64,000 nucleotides of DNA from Sipunculus nudus (GCA_026874595.1 CM049311.1:14287676-14351675); one strand, 5' to 3'. Numbered from the stretch's first letter, positions 14,701-26,900 are shown. Numbers and translations are program-made. Notes: generated by a model from the letters alone, not told the origin.

Positions 14701-14971
14701 AATTTTATTGCTGTTTACATTTCTGTTTTTAAATGTCCCAGGTGTACAAAAAGCTGAGAGTCACGTGATGAAGATAACTCTGGGGATCATTATTAGCCTC
14801 GTTCTGACCATCATCATACTTGTGTGTATAATTCACCGACGGAGGAAAGTCCACAAAAAGAAAAACCGCAAACAAGTGGAAGTCAAATATGTCACCCCAG
14901 GAATTAGTGGGATGAGAGCAGGGGACAGACTTTTATTGCATGAACGGACTGAAAAGGTGTCAATAGTATGA
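5785..14971 (+). CDS. Neto: Neto-like CUB-CUB-LDLa single-pass membrane protein (5' partial)
   Basis: Seven exons join in frame: 5785-6001, 7330-7550, 9734-9907, 11871-12006, 12696-12763, 14384-14503 and 14742-14971 (stop). Every intron is GT-AG and the entry phases are 1,2,1,1,2,1,1. Exons 1-2 form a CUB domain with four cysteines, the FNSPRYPSYY motif, CTHDYVEIF and a closing GFVADYEF; its CTHDY and YSD acids suggest calcium binding. Exons 3-5 form a second CUB with four cysteines (GCIQN, LTCEW, HGCPK, ELCGS), ending GFTIAWTEI; it lacks the acid after its third cysteine. Exon 6 is an LDL-receptor class A domain with six cysteines (the last on a split codon) and an NDKSDE calcium box. Exon 7 holds a hydrophobic helix (ITLGIIISLVLTIII), a stop-transfer HRRRKVHKKK and a tail of about 45 residues ending VSIV. 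CUB-CUB-LDLa-TM is the order of Neto proteins, auxiliary subunits of kainate-type glutamate receptors. The signal-peptide exon is missing. Domain calls are secure; the family name is an inference from architecture. Confidence 0.82.
6002..7329 (+). other. Intron within the first CUB domain
   Basis: A GT-AG intron (GTAAGT donor at 6002, polypyrimidine tract then CAG ending at 7329) interrupts a codon at phase 2. I see no repeat copy, RNA gene or other exon in it. Confidence 0.7.
7600..7985 (+). mobile_element. tRNA-like SINE copy in Neto intron
   Basis: The segment carries 'gcagtgagatttttcacaatc', 'ccagggtgagccctc', 'gagggttccttggtg' and 'aagcccctgtcatgtagtc'. It ends in an A-rich tail after 'ggaggtgtttccctccac'. 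The same blocks in the same order occur on the opposite strand at 42555-42845, and the tail part again near 38225-38340. In the 42.8-kb copy the block next to 'gagattt' reads GTTCAAATC on the minus strand, close to a pol III B-box. A tRNA-derived SINE is the best explanation, from internal comparison only. Confidence 0.6.
7986..9329 (+). other. Remainder of Neto intron 2, no feature seen
   Basis: Intronic sequence between the SINE and a dispersed repeat. It contains G-rich stretches at about 9116-9152. The short reading frames at 8476-8828 lack domain signatures and plausible splice context. Confidence 0.5.
9330..9540 (+). repeat. Dispersed repeat shared with 35296-35525
   Basis: Both copies contain 'ttcaacaaggacatctgg', then similar blocks ('aaagggtgttttgcgatgagtgac' against 'aaagggcgttttgcaaaatgtgac'), a 'cagcttgtagat' block and 'catccatcac'. 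The copies are diverged but collinear over about 200 bp. The open frames across them conserve no protein, so they are not treated as genes. Confidence 0.6.
10388..11705 (+). repeat. 280-bp tandem array with GGTGGCGCCACC palindromes and a left-end hairpin
   Basis: Four copies of a 279-280 bp unit lie in Neto intron 3; the AAACCC(A) anchor occurs at 10613, 10893, 11172 and 11452. Each unit holds two copies of the 12-bp palindrome GGTGGCGCCACC, spaced alternately about 149 and 130 bp: 10706, 10855, 10985, 11134, 11265, 11414 (one mismatch), 11544 and 11681. The left edge is a near-perfect hairpin at 10388-10417 (GTATCCGCCAAAAC / GTTTTGCGGATAC, loop GAA), followed by a CCG run. The array is absent from the coding frame and probably belongs to a tandem-cored transposon. 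Confidence 0.85.
12007..12695 (+). other. Neto intron 4, no feature seen
   Basis: GT-AG intron at phase 2 within CUB2. It is plain AT-rich sequence without a recognisable repeat or RNA gene. Confidence 0.6.
12764..14383 (+). other. Neto intron 5, no feature seen
   Basis: GT-AG intron at phase 1 separating CUB2 from the LDLa exon. The donor is GTGAGA and the acceptor follows 'atatattccacag'. No repeat copy or additional exon was supported. Confidence 0.6.
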
Positions 14972-15474
14972 CCTTAGGTTTATGTTTAGGAGATGCGCAA
15001 TTTTTATGCAAATTGTGATGGGGTATTATAAAGCACTTGCAGAATCCTGCACCCAGTGGAGATTAATTACAAGATGGAGTGGAGATAATGATAATGACAT
15101 GAATATATAAGAAATTCTTGGACTGTATATTCACTGTACAACTGAGGTCATATGTGCACGAGTATGACTCCCTAGGACAGTATGGGTAACGTATTCATCA
15201 TATATCATAAAGATACTTTTTACCAACTTGTGCCAAAGAAGGGGTGCATGAAGAAAGGTAACCAGGCATGCAGGAAAAAGAGGTCATACCAGACCATCAA
15301 GCAAGGCGATGGTTCAACAGCACCGCCATCTTCAGAAATTGGTCATGGCCACATACCAAATATCGCAGCAACATGTTGTACCATACTTGATGAAAAATGC
15401 CATTTATTGCCACGTTATGTTACAAGATGCACTGTCAGATCAACCTAACCATACATGCAGACCTTGGGTCAATT

Positions 15475-15585
15475 AACAGTTGAATTGGAATTGAAAGATT
15501 GTATTAATTGGAAAACAATATGCCAATTAGAATTAATTGGAAAATTGTATTAATTGGAATTGGAATGGAATTTAATTTGAAGCCC
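15475..15585. repeat. Degenerate AATTGGAA-rich simple repeat
   Basis: Overlapping variants of TTAATTGGAA / GAATTGGAATTG recur about eight times in roughly 100 bp, giving a locally repetitive, nearly palindromic AATT-rich stretch. Confidence 0.7.
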
Positions 15586-15803
15586 ACAGGCTCAAATGCT
15601 TCAGGCTGAATAATTTTATTTTCCAGTTCACATGGTTTAAGGTATAGCTCAAATTATGTTTATTTTGTATAAATTTAATGTGAGCAATACAAAATTATCT
15701 CATTTTGTGTTGTAAGAAGATAATGAGATAATTTTCTGGATTCCAGATTGCAGGAAGCACAAGTAATGCTTAAAAATAAATTTTGTGTTTCAGTGGGCAT
15801 GTT

Positions 15804-15809
15804 AATAAA
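15804..15809 (+). terminator. Candidate polyadenylation signal for the Neto-like gene
   Basis: AATAAA lies about 830 bp past the stop and is followed by a T-rich run. Other A-rich hexamers occur nearby and farther downstream, so this is only one plausible site. Confidence 0.3.
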
Positions 15810-16246
15810 ATGTTTTTTTTTTTATCATAAAGCATTTTGAACGGAAGAGTATTGGAATTTAAGCTTCTAACTGAAATAATTGATTTGGACTTTGATGGCA
15901 AATGAAAAATCTGAATTGACTCCATGTCTACAAACAGTATGATATATATATGATTTCATTGGTGCTCCTAAAGTGGCACCATGTGTGATCCTTCCATCAC
16001 TAGACAATCAAACAACTGATCACAGCAATATTATCACACACTCCTATGTACACCTGTATTCAGTATATGAGAACCGCATTAGTATTAATGTTTTAGCTGA
16101 ATTTCTCATGTGTGTGATCGTGTGTGAATATTTGTGTTTCTGAGTGCAAGCTATGAAAACTGTCTCATGATATTCAAGTGTGAGAAAAATAATCATTAGT
16201 CTCAGATATTTAATATAAGCACTCAAATGTGACTTTATTATTAAAT

Positions 16247-16330
16247 ACCTGTCTCATGGGCAATTTCCACTGATGATGGAAATTAGGGACACCTGTCTCA
16301 TGGGAAATTTCCACTGATGATGGAAATTAC
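16247..16330. repeat. 44-bp direct duplication with internal hairpin
   Basis: Two consecutive copies (period 44) of ACCTGTCTCATGGG(c/a)AATTTCC...GGAAATTA. Each contains a perfect 7-bp stem AATTTCC/GGAAATT around a 9-nt loop. The copies differ at very few positions, so the duplication is recent. Confidence 0.85.
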
Positions 16331-18211
16331 TATGTGCCATATATAGCTTCAGGAAAATGTGTGTTATAATATTCAAGATTATCCAATTTGACCCAGAATT
16401 TTCCTAAACCAGTAGTTACATAATATATAAAAAATGCACTTTGTCTTCGTGTAGCATTGTGAGTTCGTAAATTTATAAGTTTTACACACATTGTAAGAGA
16501 AAATGGTGATTTATGGGAGAGAGGTTGTTTCAATGTATATTTTACCATCAAGTATTGAGAGCTTCATTTAGCCCCAGGTGTAGTTTCTAGGCAAAAGTCA
16601 CAGGGACTTGGCAATTTGCCTCAGTGTTATCTTCATATTTACATATTAAACCAACTTTTGATTAGGCTTCAACCAAAATAATTATACCTTGTTTAAATTA
16701 TATTTAAATTATATTATTTATATTAAATTATAGTTCGGTGAAACCAAATGATCACCAAATCTGCTGCACTATTGCTGCTTTTTGTTTCTCAATTAACCCC
16801 TTCTTAAACAAATCATTTTATGTATTTATAATGCAAAACTTTAATTTACAAAAGTTTGCTTGAAAATGGATTACACTTAACATCATTTCTGGACTATATT
16901 AAGAACTTTTACTCATTTTACTGCAATTTGATAAAATTTCAAGTATTTTATATGACTCGTAAATTTTAAACAGTTCCCCCTCAACTAATTCCATATTTTC
17001 GATTCCATATTCAGTTTTATGTTTTGGGTGTAACATTACCATCAAATAAAATATGTACAACTTGTTTAGACTGGTACCCATATTAACAGGGCAGGGAACA
17101 AGTCTATGAGTTGTTTTCCCAAGTGGTTTGCTGTGTGGTCTGAAGAAAAGAAATATCACAAAGATGTTTTGAGTTGTCCTTACTCAGACAGTATTAATTA
17201 GAAATTCATGTGTTTTTGTAGACAATCATTCATTCATATACACATAATTTGTGGACAATCATTCTCAGATTTACATACATATTATCATAAATTATTAATA
17301 ATTTTTATGATTTTAAATAAAAGTCATGTTCTTTAATAAAGGAAGTATACTAACAGTGTGAATGTGATGTACCAATGTACCAATCTACTTGGTATTTTAT
17401 TTTGTATATCTGCAACATATTAAAAAATATTAATTATTCAGTTAGATTTTCACAGAATTTGCACACACATCAACATTTATAAAAGTGCTTTCAGTTTGTG
17501 TGTTTGTTCTGCCATAGTGATGCAATTGCATTATTATATTTAAATGTGTCTACATTATTTGAATTATTTACTTATATTGCCTTAATCTTCTTTCCACAAA
17601 TGTCATTATGCCGTATTTATGTCCAGAGATCTGTAATTAAATTTTGTGATGTTTATTGTGTTTAAAATTATATTATTATGATATATTCACTACTTTAGGG
17701 AAGCTTATGAATGGTACTTAGATTTAGTTTTCCCCAAAAAAGACAACATAAGAATGTGTAGAATGACAAGAGTTTACATGAATTTATGCAAGGATATTAA
17801 TACCTGAGACTATCATAAATATGACTTAAATTTGTATATTTATTGAATTTATTTGAAACCTTAAACCTTAAAAAACACTTTTAAATCTTTCTTGTGATAA
17901 CAACATACATTCAAATTAGATTTCTATTCCCAACAGGTTTGTTATTCTTTTCTTTCCTTCACTGTATAAGAATAAAGAACCACCCTTGGTGAGATATGTA
18001 TGTTTGTCCTAAATGGATTTACAGCATCTTATAAGTAGGTGTATGGGTTTTGTAATGCCAAAATATGAATATTTTTAAGTATAATGTGTATTAAGATTGA
18101 TAACCTATTTGAAAAATGTAAGCATTGAATATTTCAATAGTCTTATTCCGAGTTACCACTGACCATAAGATTATAAAACTTTTAAACTCTTAGTGTAGGT
18201 TCACAATGCAA

Positions 18212-18760
18212 ACTATTGTTATGGAGTAAGAAAGGGTGTATATGTGACTTAACACATATTTAAAGGAATATTTCAATATTTCATTAAATAAGATCTAAAA
18301 TTATTCAGAAACAAATGAAGATCATTCTTGGTTTCAGTCTGTTCTGATATCAGACAGAGCCAAAGAATTATTAATGGTTCATCAGACGACCAAGTATCTA
18401 ATGGTAATTCAGTATGTTTGTAGAGCCTAAATGTACTTTCACAAATTAGCTCTAAATTGGTTTCTATGATGAGGCAGGCAGATTATGTTTATACAAGTTT
18501 GGAAATAGCACTGTAGGTCAGTCTATAACTGGATGTATGTCAGGTCAGACTTGGGATTTTCCATAGAACTTTTGTCCATTCAGATCTCACGAAAGTTAGT
18601 AAGAACACTTACAACTCTGATGTAATTGTGACCTACTTTGGGTCATCCAATAAGGTTTAGCTTTTATGACGAAATGCAGAAATATGGATATGTACGTCTC
18701 ATATGTCACGTGAAAGCTCTGTAACAAAACTAATACCCTTTCTTACTCCATAACACTATT
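18212..18760. mobile_element. Non-autonomous DNA transposon with 20-bp perfect TIRs and a 6-bp target duplication
   Basis: GTTATGGAGTAAGAAAGGGT at 18218-18237 is repeated exactly in inverse orientation at 18735-18754. ACTATT lies immediately outside both ends (18212-18217 and 18755-18760), as expected for a 6-bp target-site duplication. The 537-bp interior shows no transposase frame. Six-bp duplications are described for a few superfamilies (for example IS3EU and Dada); assignment is not possible from termini alone. Confidence 0.8.
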
Positions 18761-20640
18761 AACAGGACCTGACATAGCTAGGAGACAGACATTATATATC
18801 AGGAAGATCTATATGCTTATTATAAACATTATATATATAATATATATAGGATGTTTCTTTGTGTTTCAGATTTGTATAGTAATATTTCCCAATTTTTTTG
18901 TTAGAAAAATATAATTTTATGTGATGTTTAGTAGTTTGTTGATAAGTTCAGGATAGAATAAAATACATCTTAATCGCGTAATTTGAACTTAATTTATATG
19001 GTTAACACTGAACCAACATGGAAGAATTTTATAGACTGGAACAGATGATAAAGCTAATAAATAATGGCTATATGGCAAAGCCTAGGACAGGTGCTGCCAC
19101 CTGGCAGTTAGCTTTATAATTAATTTATGGATATCAAGCTATATGCATGGCTTGCAAATTGGACAGACATGGGCCAGCACAGTTATATCTATCAAGATAC
19201 AATTCATGCATATTACATATTGTAGTGTCAAACATAATTAATTATTAGCAGCTTGCCAGGTCTGTTGTATCCATAGTGACAGTAAATCAGCATCATAAGT
19301 GGTCACCATGACTCAACATGACCTTCACAGGGTCATGCTTTGTGGTGATAGCTTTGGTGGGGCCACAACCCTCACTTTGTTTTATATGCAAGATGTATAA
19401 CAGGAATAATATGTTATAAAGTAATTAAAAATCTGTCTCATACTCATTAATTTTCACATGGTTCATATTCCACCATTCAGATGTTGCATGTTTGTATAAA
19501 GAAAATGGTTGCCGTTCAGAATGCGGCACAAAGCAGCATTTCAACATATACATGTGGATCACAAAGGCTCTCGAAAATACTGGGCAAAAATTTAATATTA
19601 TACATAAATTTCAAATGTTGACCAAGGGCTCAATGATGAGGCTATACAGTTCCAAGTGATCACAAATGCCCCCTTGTATAACACTGTAGGGTAAAACTAA
19701 CCCCAAATGCATCAAATATAAATGCACATGGCAGGGGTTAGTGTTTATATCATACCGTATATACTGACTTGCTGTGCCATTCAAGATTCTGGTAGCTGTA
19801 ACAATGACATTATCATGTTACCATTTGTATATAAGGGTCAGTGTTTGGACAGTCAAGCTTACCCATGTTGTATATACCAAAGGGACAGCTCAGAAGAATA
19901 AACAATGTTTTATACATAAATCTACATGGTCTTATTTTCTGTGCTTGTTTAGACTAGTAAATGTACATGAGAGAATTATACACAAGGTTAGCTCTCCAAA
20001 CTTAAGGACCTTTTAAGGATTTTCAAAAACAATTTCCATCAGATTTTATGGACCAGTATCTATTAGTCATTAAGTTTTTAATTAATGGTGATGGTTGCCA
20101 ATAACTGCTGCTCCTTTCCTTTCATTCACAAAGTTAATGGGGATCACCTTAGACAGTAAAATGACAGGACATTTACTTCTGCATCTGTGAGCAGATAATT
20201 TGTGATAAACAGTAGGGATTGAGACTGCATCACGCAGCCCTGTAGTCTGCCTTGTAACTGTTCAAATACTTAATGCGCATTCACAGCAATAACATTGAAA
20301 GACAGAACTGTACAAATGCAAAATTTAGAGGACATTTACGGACCTATTTTTTCTGGAAATTTAAGGATATTTAGGTGTTTAAATACTGCAGTATATATAA
20401 CTTGGTCTTTTATGGTTTTAAGTATCCGTATGAACCCTGCGTATAGGAAAGGATTGCAACAAATGGACCAGTGCTGTGCTCTAGTTTGAGTGAGAAGGAA
20501 TTAATGAATTACAAGTGAAAAACAAGAGCTTATTAACAACTACGATCTGTTTTTTTAGAATACCATTATAAAGTTGAAGGTAATAAAAAATTTCTTAATC
20601 CAAAATGAAAAGTAACTATAGTAACACATCCATAATTTCT
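18761..20640. other. Intergenic, no gene recognised
   Basis: AT-rich sequence between the two convergent genes. The short frames at 19774-20016 and 20295-20489 have no domain features. No RNA gene was seen. Confidence 0.5.
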
Positions 20641-20644
20641 CGCT

Positions 20645-20965
20645 CAACCTGACTATGTTTATAATTACACATCCAAAACAGTCCCAACACAAAACTGTTC
20701 ATCATTTATAATGACATATCCCAAACTGTCCCATGCTACTCAACTCTTTTTAATGACACATCCCACACACTCCTAACAATTTTACATCATTTATAATGTC
20801 ACATCCCAAACTCTCCCACACAACTTGACTCTAATTATACAATGACACATCCAAATCACTCCAACATGCAACATGACTATGTTTTAATGACAGATCCCAA
20901 ACACTCAAATGTGCAACGTGACTATGTTTATAATGACATATCCCAACCTCTCCTATGCAACTTCC
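20645..20965. repeat. Degenerate ~45-bp minisatellite
   Basis: About seven imperfect units resemble 'tgactatgtttataatgacacatcccaaactctcccacacaac', with the recurring blocks ATAATGACA(C/T)ATCCC and ACTCTCC. Spacing is about 40-50 bp. The open frames across it come from the unit lacking stops. Confidence 0.75.
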
Positions 20966-23529
20966 GAGTTTTGATTTCAGTGACACAGTTTATAGATAGA
21001 ATCAAAGGCAGTAAAGTAGTTTATTGAAAACAGAACAGTTAAATCAAGTACAGTTTAAAACCGACAAAAGCAAAGTATGATAAAGTATAAAATAAAGCAA
21101 ACATGCATGAGAATTCTTTGATGAGAGAGTGTATATGATCTGATCACAAATGATAACAGTATAACTTTTCTGCATCATCAGCACTAATACTTTAATACAC
21201 AGACAGTATATTTACTCGTGTGTGTGGAATCCTAAATTCACCTAGAGTGCCAGGGGATGCACATAAAAATATGAAATAGAAAAGTTAGATATGGTATTTA
21301 CAAATAGTATTTACAGCTTTATGTTCGGATTCCGGAGGAATATTTGACAGTCTTCAACTTGATATAGAAAGCATGATAGGCAAATGGTTAGCTCCATTAT
21401 AAAAAATATGCTTTATACAATATAACAGTAATAAGCAATAACATTATTTTAACATTATTTACTAAATAACAGCTGTGCACAAATGGATCTAGTATAATGA
21501 AAAATATAAGCAATGGCAGTAAAAAGGATATAAATGTGGTCCTAGCTCCAGGTACTCCATATTTGAAATAATAAATGCACTGGTAAACTTTAATTTGTAC
21601 ATTTAAACTATGTTGACTGATTTAGGACATTAAACCATCTTCCACCTAATAATGCAATTCGTTCTGCAAGAATCACACATCTTATTTAGCACACATAACT
21701 CACATCATCCCAGCTATAAGCACTGCAGCTCCCTACTCCAATACTTAAATTGCAAATAGCTTAAATATGCAAATATGTTTAACAATAATATCCTGTACAG
21801 TAAACACATCTGGACATGACCACCCCTGTCCACCTGTTTTTGTATAAACTTATTTCAAATATGCTTTGTTTAAACCTATTTAAATACATATCAGTATTTA
21901 AGTTGGAGAACAAAAGTGGCAAATATAAGAGGGGAGAAAAATCAGTTATTTTTGTTGTAAAAAAAGCAAAGATATATGAAATGTGTTTCATATTTACTTG
22001 ATGACATATTGTGACTGAACCATCAAAGTACTGAAATGAAATCTGAGTGTCCTCACATTTAAAAAAACAAATGATTTTTTTCTTTGATATTAGTTATATT
22101 CCAGAATATGTTATGTTTATGAATTGGGATGTACAAGTTGTGAAAATATTGACCATTTATACATATTTCATTTTCATCTTTTTGCAATTACAATTCACTT
22201 CAAAAGGCATTACTTTCAGTCCACTTGATCATTTTTTCTGCCTTTGAATAAATTGTGAGCTTATTGGCCCATATAAAATGGAATTAAAGGAAAAATAGAT
22301 AGACAGGAGTAGTGGAATGGACTATATTTATAAAATACCCAATGGTATTCTCATCCAGAAATATTTTAGCACATTAATGTAACCTCTAAAAGATATTAGT
22401 GTATACAACCTTTAAAACTAAAGTAAACAACTGGATAAAATAAATACTAGTACCCACAGTCTATCAATTTAGCACCTGCCATACAATACAAATAACATAA
22501 CACTACATGTTTGTATAATATTCAACAACCTCAGCTAGTGCTGCAAGTGGTAACATAGTTCCCCATTTTATGGTTGCATGTTGATTTTTAGCTGCAGTCT
22601 GCAAGGCCCCTTTAAGGAGTTCCTACTAAGGTCCCAACACCCAAAGCCTCTCTCAATAGCCACACCCAGACTCTGTCCCTAGCCTTGGTCTTGTGACAGT
22701 AAGCTGTACTGACCTCAGCAAGCAGCTTGCATAAACCAAACAAATCACAGCACAGCTGCTTCAATGATGAATAAAATAAAACGTGACATATATCGAGTTT
22801 AAATATGTTACCAAGTGAATATATTCAATATATTTAAAACTCAAGATAGTAATTAAAATCTGTTGGTAATAAAGATTATTTTGCCCAGGTGACAGCTCAT
22901 ACACAATCAAGCATTTATCAGTTATGGAAAGATTGCCTGAATGATCCTTTCATGTGGCTGCAAGATGCAAGTCCCAAGGTTGAGAGTTATTTCTCAATTT
23001 ATATATAATACGTTTATGCAAGTTCAAATAAAAACTTACTACTGATGATATTTGTTTTTTTTTTATATGAATCAAAGAAATAACATTGACATGAGAAATG
23101 CAGGTGATATGAAAATGTTCACAGTTAAATGTGATTCTTTCAATGAAATTCAATGAAATATAAACACATTTAATCAGAATGATAGATTATATCAATACCA
23201 TCTTTCAATAAAACTCACCTGCTAAAATCTCAAGAGAGCTAAAATTAGCTGTAATAAATATATTTTTTTATGAAATCACAAAATTATATATACTCATGAA
23301 AGTCTATAATACATACATGTATTTCCATTATTATGAAGATGCTGAAATATTATAAATGCTGAAATGTGGTGTGCAGTAGAAAATAAAAAGTGAGAGAAAA
23401 ACACTGAAACAAAACTTGAGATGATATTAAATAGAGGAATAAAAAATAACTATTTATCAGACAATGAGAAATTAATGTACATATAAAATACAAGTGAAAA
23501 TACTGTCAATGTAGGGTAGGGGTAAAATA
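20966..23529. other. Intergenic and probable 3' UTR of the JmjC gene
   Basis: AT-rich DNA downstream of the minus-strand stop at 23914. No exon is supported. Short frames at 21779-22247 and 22950-23153 carry no domain. Confidence 0.45.
21020..21025 (-). terminator. Candidate polyadenylation signal for the JmjC gene
   Basis: The plus strand reads TTTATT, i.e. AATAAA on the coding strand. It would imply a long (~2.9 kb) 3' UTR. An ATTAAA variant nearer the stop (about 23169) is an alternative. Confidence 0.2.
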
Positions 23530-23770
23530 CCCTTTATCTGGGTCAAGGTCATACCCAGGTTGATCAAGGTCATGCTCACAAACCTCAGTGTTCCATATAA
23601 TGATGATATAACAATGAAAGGCATCATACCAGCAGGAAGAGATGTAACACTTTTACACCACTTTGGTTTGATGGAGCAAATACTGGGAATTGCTTATTGT
23701 GGATTGACTGCCAATTCATCATGATATTCATCTGGATCAAGGTTATCCTGAAGGTCATTCCTGCAACAGT
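23530..23770 (-). repeat. Non-coding echoes of the acidic HDEL tail
   Basis: Downstream of the stop codon, two stretches on the coding strand resemble the tail-coding sequence. Around 23722-23765 an open stretch would read LDPDEYHDEL followed by more residues. Around 23531-23575 another would read DLDPDKGY. Both share the CTTGACCCAGATAAAGG / CATGATGAA blocks with exon 10 (23914-24000). They look like diverged tandem copies left in the 3' UTR. Confidence 0.6.
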
Positions 23771-23913
23771 CTTTTTTTCAGATAGAAATAGTCTGGGTCA
23801 AACTTACTTAAATAGATATGACATTTAGCATATCATTTATACCTTCATAGAAGTGTTGTTGAAAATGCTGTGGAAAAATAAAGGAAACAAAGTACAAGAT
23901 CTGCCAAAGTACC

Positions 23914-26900
23914 TCACAGTTCATCATGACCTTCATCTGTGTCATGGTCATCCTCAGAATTCTCATGACCTTTATCTGGGTCAAGGGCGCCCTCTTCAGA
24001 ATCCTCCATTTCCTGTTCCACAACATCTAGCAGACGGTTAAATTCCTTCATGATGTCTTGAATTTGGTTCCACTCCTGAGGAGTTAAAATATCCCAGGCT
24101 CTGATTAATACATTTGAGTGAGTCTGTGGTGTGCTTATCACTGTACAGAAAATCACAGTCATGCAAGTAATCTCCACCAGAGGTCACTCAACTACACTGC
24201 AATTTACTGAACAATATATCTTTGTGACAGTGTAACTACCTGGCAAGATCTTATACAGATTTTCAATCATCACAATGAAAATATTAGGTCTTACTCTTGG
24301 TAATAAAAAAATAACAAGGCCTACAAGCCTAATGCAAACCTGTGTAATAGGATAAACACCAGGTATAATGCTTCCATGAAAACTTGCTTGACCATTATTT
24401 GAATAGTACTTGATTATTTTCAAGTAAATGTGTGACATGCTTATGTACAATGCAAATGCTACACCTTTTAATCTCAAGTATAAGCACCAATTACACAAAC
24501 ATCACTCCTGAAATACTGGCATGGATGTACACAACAGAAAATGATTATAGGTGCTGCCACCATTCTTGAGCTATGTGCACAGATATATGAATCCCAAAAC
24601 AATTGAAGGTGGTGCCACAAGTCTTGTATATGACAAAGCTAACCCAGATGTAGAGATATGCACACTTTCAGGAAAATATATCAAATCCCTATTGAGAAAT
24701 AAGCAGGGACATACACTTTGCAAAAATACACTGAAGTGGCAACACCAGTCTCGTGTACAAGAAAACCATTAAAGATGCATGGAGAAGTCAACATTTCAGA
24801 CCAATACATCAGACATATCTCGAGTCAGGTACACTGGGCTGACCAAGCTTAGCTGAGAGAGGCAGTTGCCCTGAAGGAACTGGAAAAATTGCCAGCTGCA
24901 GGTACAGTACTGAGTGAACTATTGACCTGTTGCTTAATCTGATACAGTTGGTAGTCTGCCAAAGGCATAAATAGATACAGACTGAAACTTGGCCTGTTGT
25001 CAAATCTGAAATGGTTTGGTAGTCTTGGCAGTTGGCCTCTTAAAAAATCTGTTAACACATACAGAAAGACTTTGCATACAATGCCTTTTTAAAGCTGACT
25101 TATTCATAATATTTTTTTATCAAAATGTTTAGAATAATAATAGATACCTATTCAAAGCAAAATCAGAATACATATATATTTTATTTATGGATTTATCTTT
25201 CACGTAAGCTGGATATGGAACCAATTATTTATGTTGCCTGTTCAGCTCTGTTCATATACCCAAAAAGCTCAGTTTGTTAATACAATAAATCTACTTGCTT
25301 TGTTCACCAAAGTATCTCACAGTCCTTTACTGTTAAAGGTCCAATAATTCTGGAAAAAATCATTTACATAAACTTGAACAAAGGCCACCTAAGAATAATT
25401 ATTGTGCAATATTACAGAAGTTGAGACAACAGTTTTGCAGTAGAAACTATTGCAGCCCCAGTTTGAAATATAGGCTTACTAATGGCCACAAGACCAACTA
25501 CAGCTTTCTATGACTCTACCAAAAATCAATGAATCCAATCTATTCTTATACAATTGAAAGAACCCTACCCAAGGATAATTCCTGTGAAAAATTAAACCAT
25601 TCAGCTTGAAAATTTCATCCTTAAACATATCAAGCTAAAAGAGGCTAAGAATAAGAGGATATTGCACATAAAAAACAGGTTGATGTAGATGACGCAACAA
25701 AAATCTCAAATATGAGTTGTGTGACCAACATTTGCGCAAAATTTGGTGATGCTAGCTTCTGTCATTTTTGAGATTGTTATGTTAGTATTCTTACTTGGCC
25801 AAATGACTAAGTTCAAGGCACAGAAACTTGGCCAAAATTCATCAAACACAAACCATTTGAACAAACTTGAGAGCGCTTGTCTCTGGGATCATTTCTGTGA
25901 AATATTGAACAATTTGGCCGATTTATTTCAGAGAAAAGATTTTCAAAAGTTTTCAAACTTTTCCCCGTAAAATGTAAGTGGATGCAGGTTGCACCACAAA
26001 AAGCTATATCCCAAAACATTTGCTATGTGACAGAATTTTGCATAAAATTTGGGGATGGTAGCTCCTGCTATTCCTGAGAATTTATGGCCGGTCAATGTAC
26101 TGGTGACCAATGACACCTGTACAAACAAGGGACCCATGGGTCACGGCGCTCAGCTGATCATGATTGGACTATAAATGTATCACCATTGTTATACTATATT
26201 GAGTAGAAAAAGCTTATGAATATCATGGTCATGTTGGGCTTTTATAAAGGAATATAATGTAATATGTGAGTAAATGATATATGAAATAATCTGACTGATG
26301 GATTAATATGGAGTAAAATATAGTGGTTTATTTTTTATTTATTTGGGAGGGGTCGAAAAAAACAATTTATTTGAGCAAATATGAATGCAATGACAGTATA
26401 CTAAGCAGTGGTATAATGATGATAAGGCTATTTGTTTAAGGATCTATAGTGTATAGAAAACTGCAAGCTTTCAATTTGACAGATACAAGGTTATGATTAA
26501 CTATGCTGATGAGGGGATTAATGAATTTGTGACTGTATGACATGATATCTTGACAAGATTGTTCTTGACAAGGTACATTATTTTGATGACCCTCACGTCT
26601 ACATATTACACAATATTGACATAATTTCTGGCATGTACATAGGTACCTATGGACAAATGGTCAACATTACTGAACCACCTAGAAGGTTAAAATATTAAAA
26701 ATACGATGAAATGTAGATAAAGTTTGAGAGGAAGAGGTAATTTGGGCCATGGTTGGTTTATATGATTGAAGAAAATGTTGCAAATAATATTTGAGATCTG
26801 ACCATGCCTTTCCATTGGTTACATTTTTGATAAGCTGTTGACAGTTCAACAGTTTGCACATTTGTCTGATGAGATCTAATTTATTTGTTAAACCTTTTTT

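Larger units (their letters stand above)
14972..18211 (+). other. 3' UTR of the Neto-like gene and following intergenic DNA
   Basis: The stop TGA ends at 14971. The extent of the 3' UTR cannot be fixed. AT-rich intergenic DNA follows, with two short local repeats listed separately. The 88-codon frame at 15182-15448 has no domain signature and most likely lies in the UTR. Confidence 0.5.
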
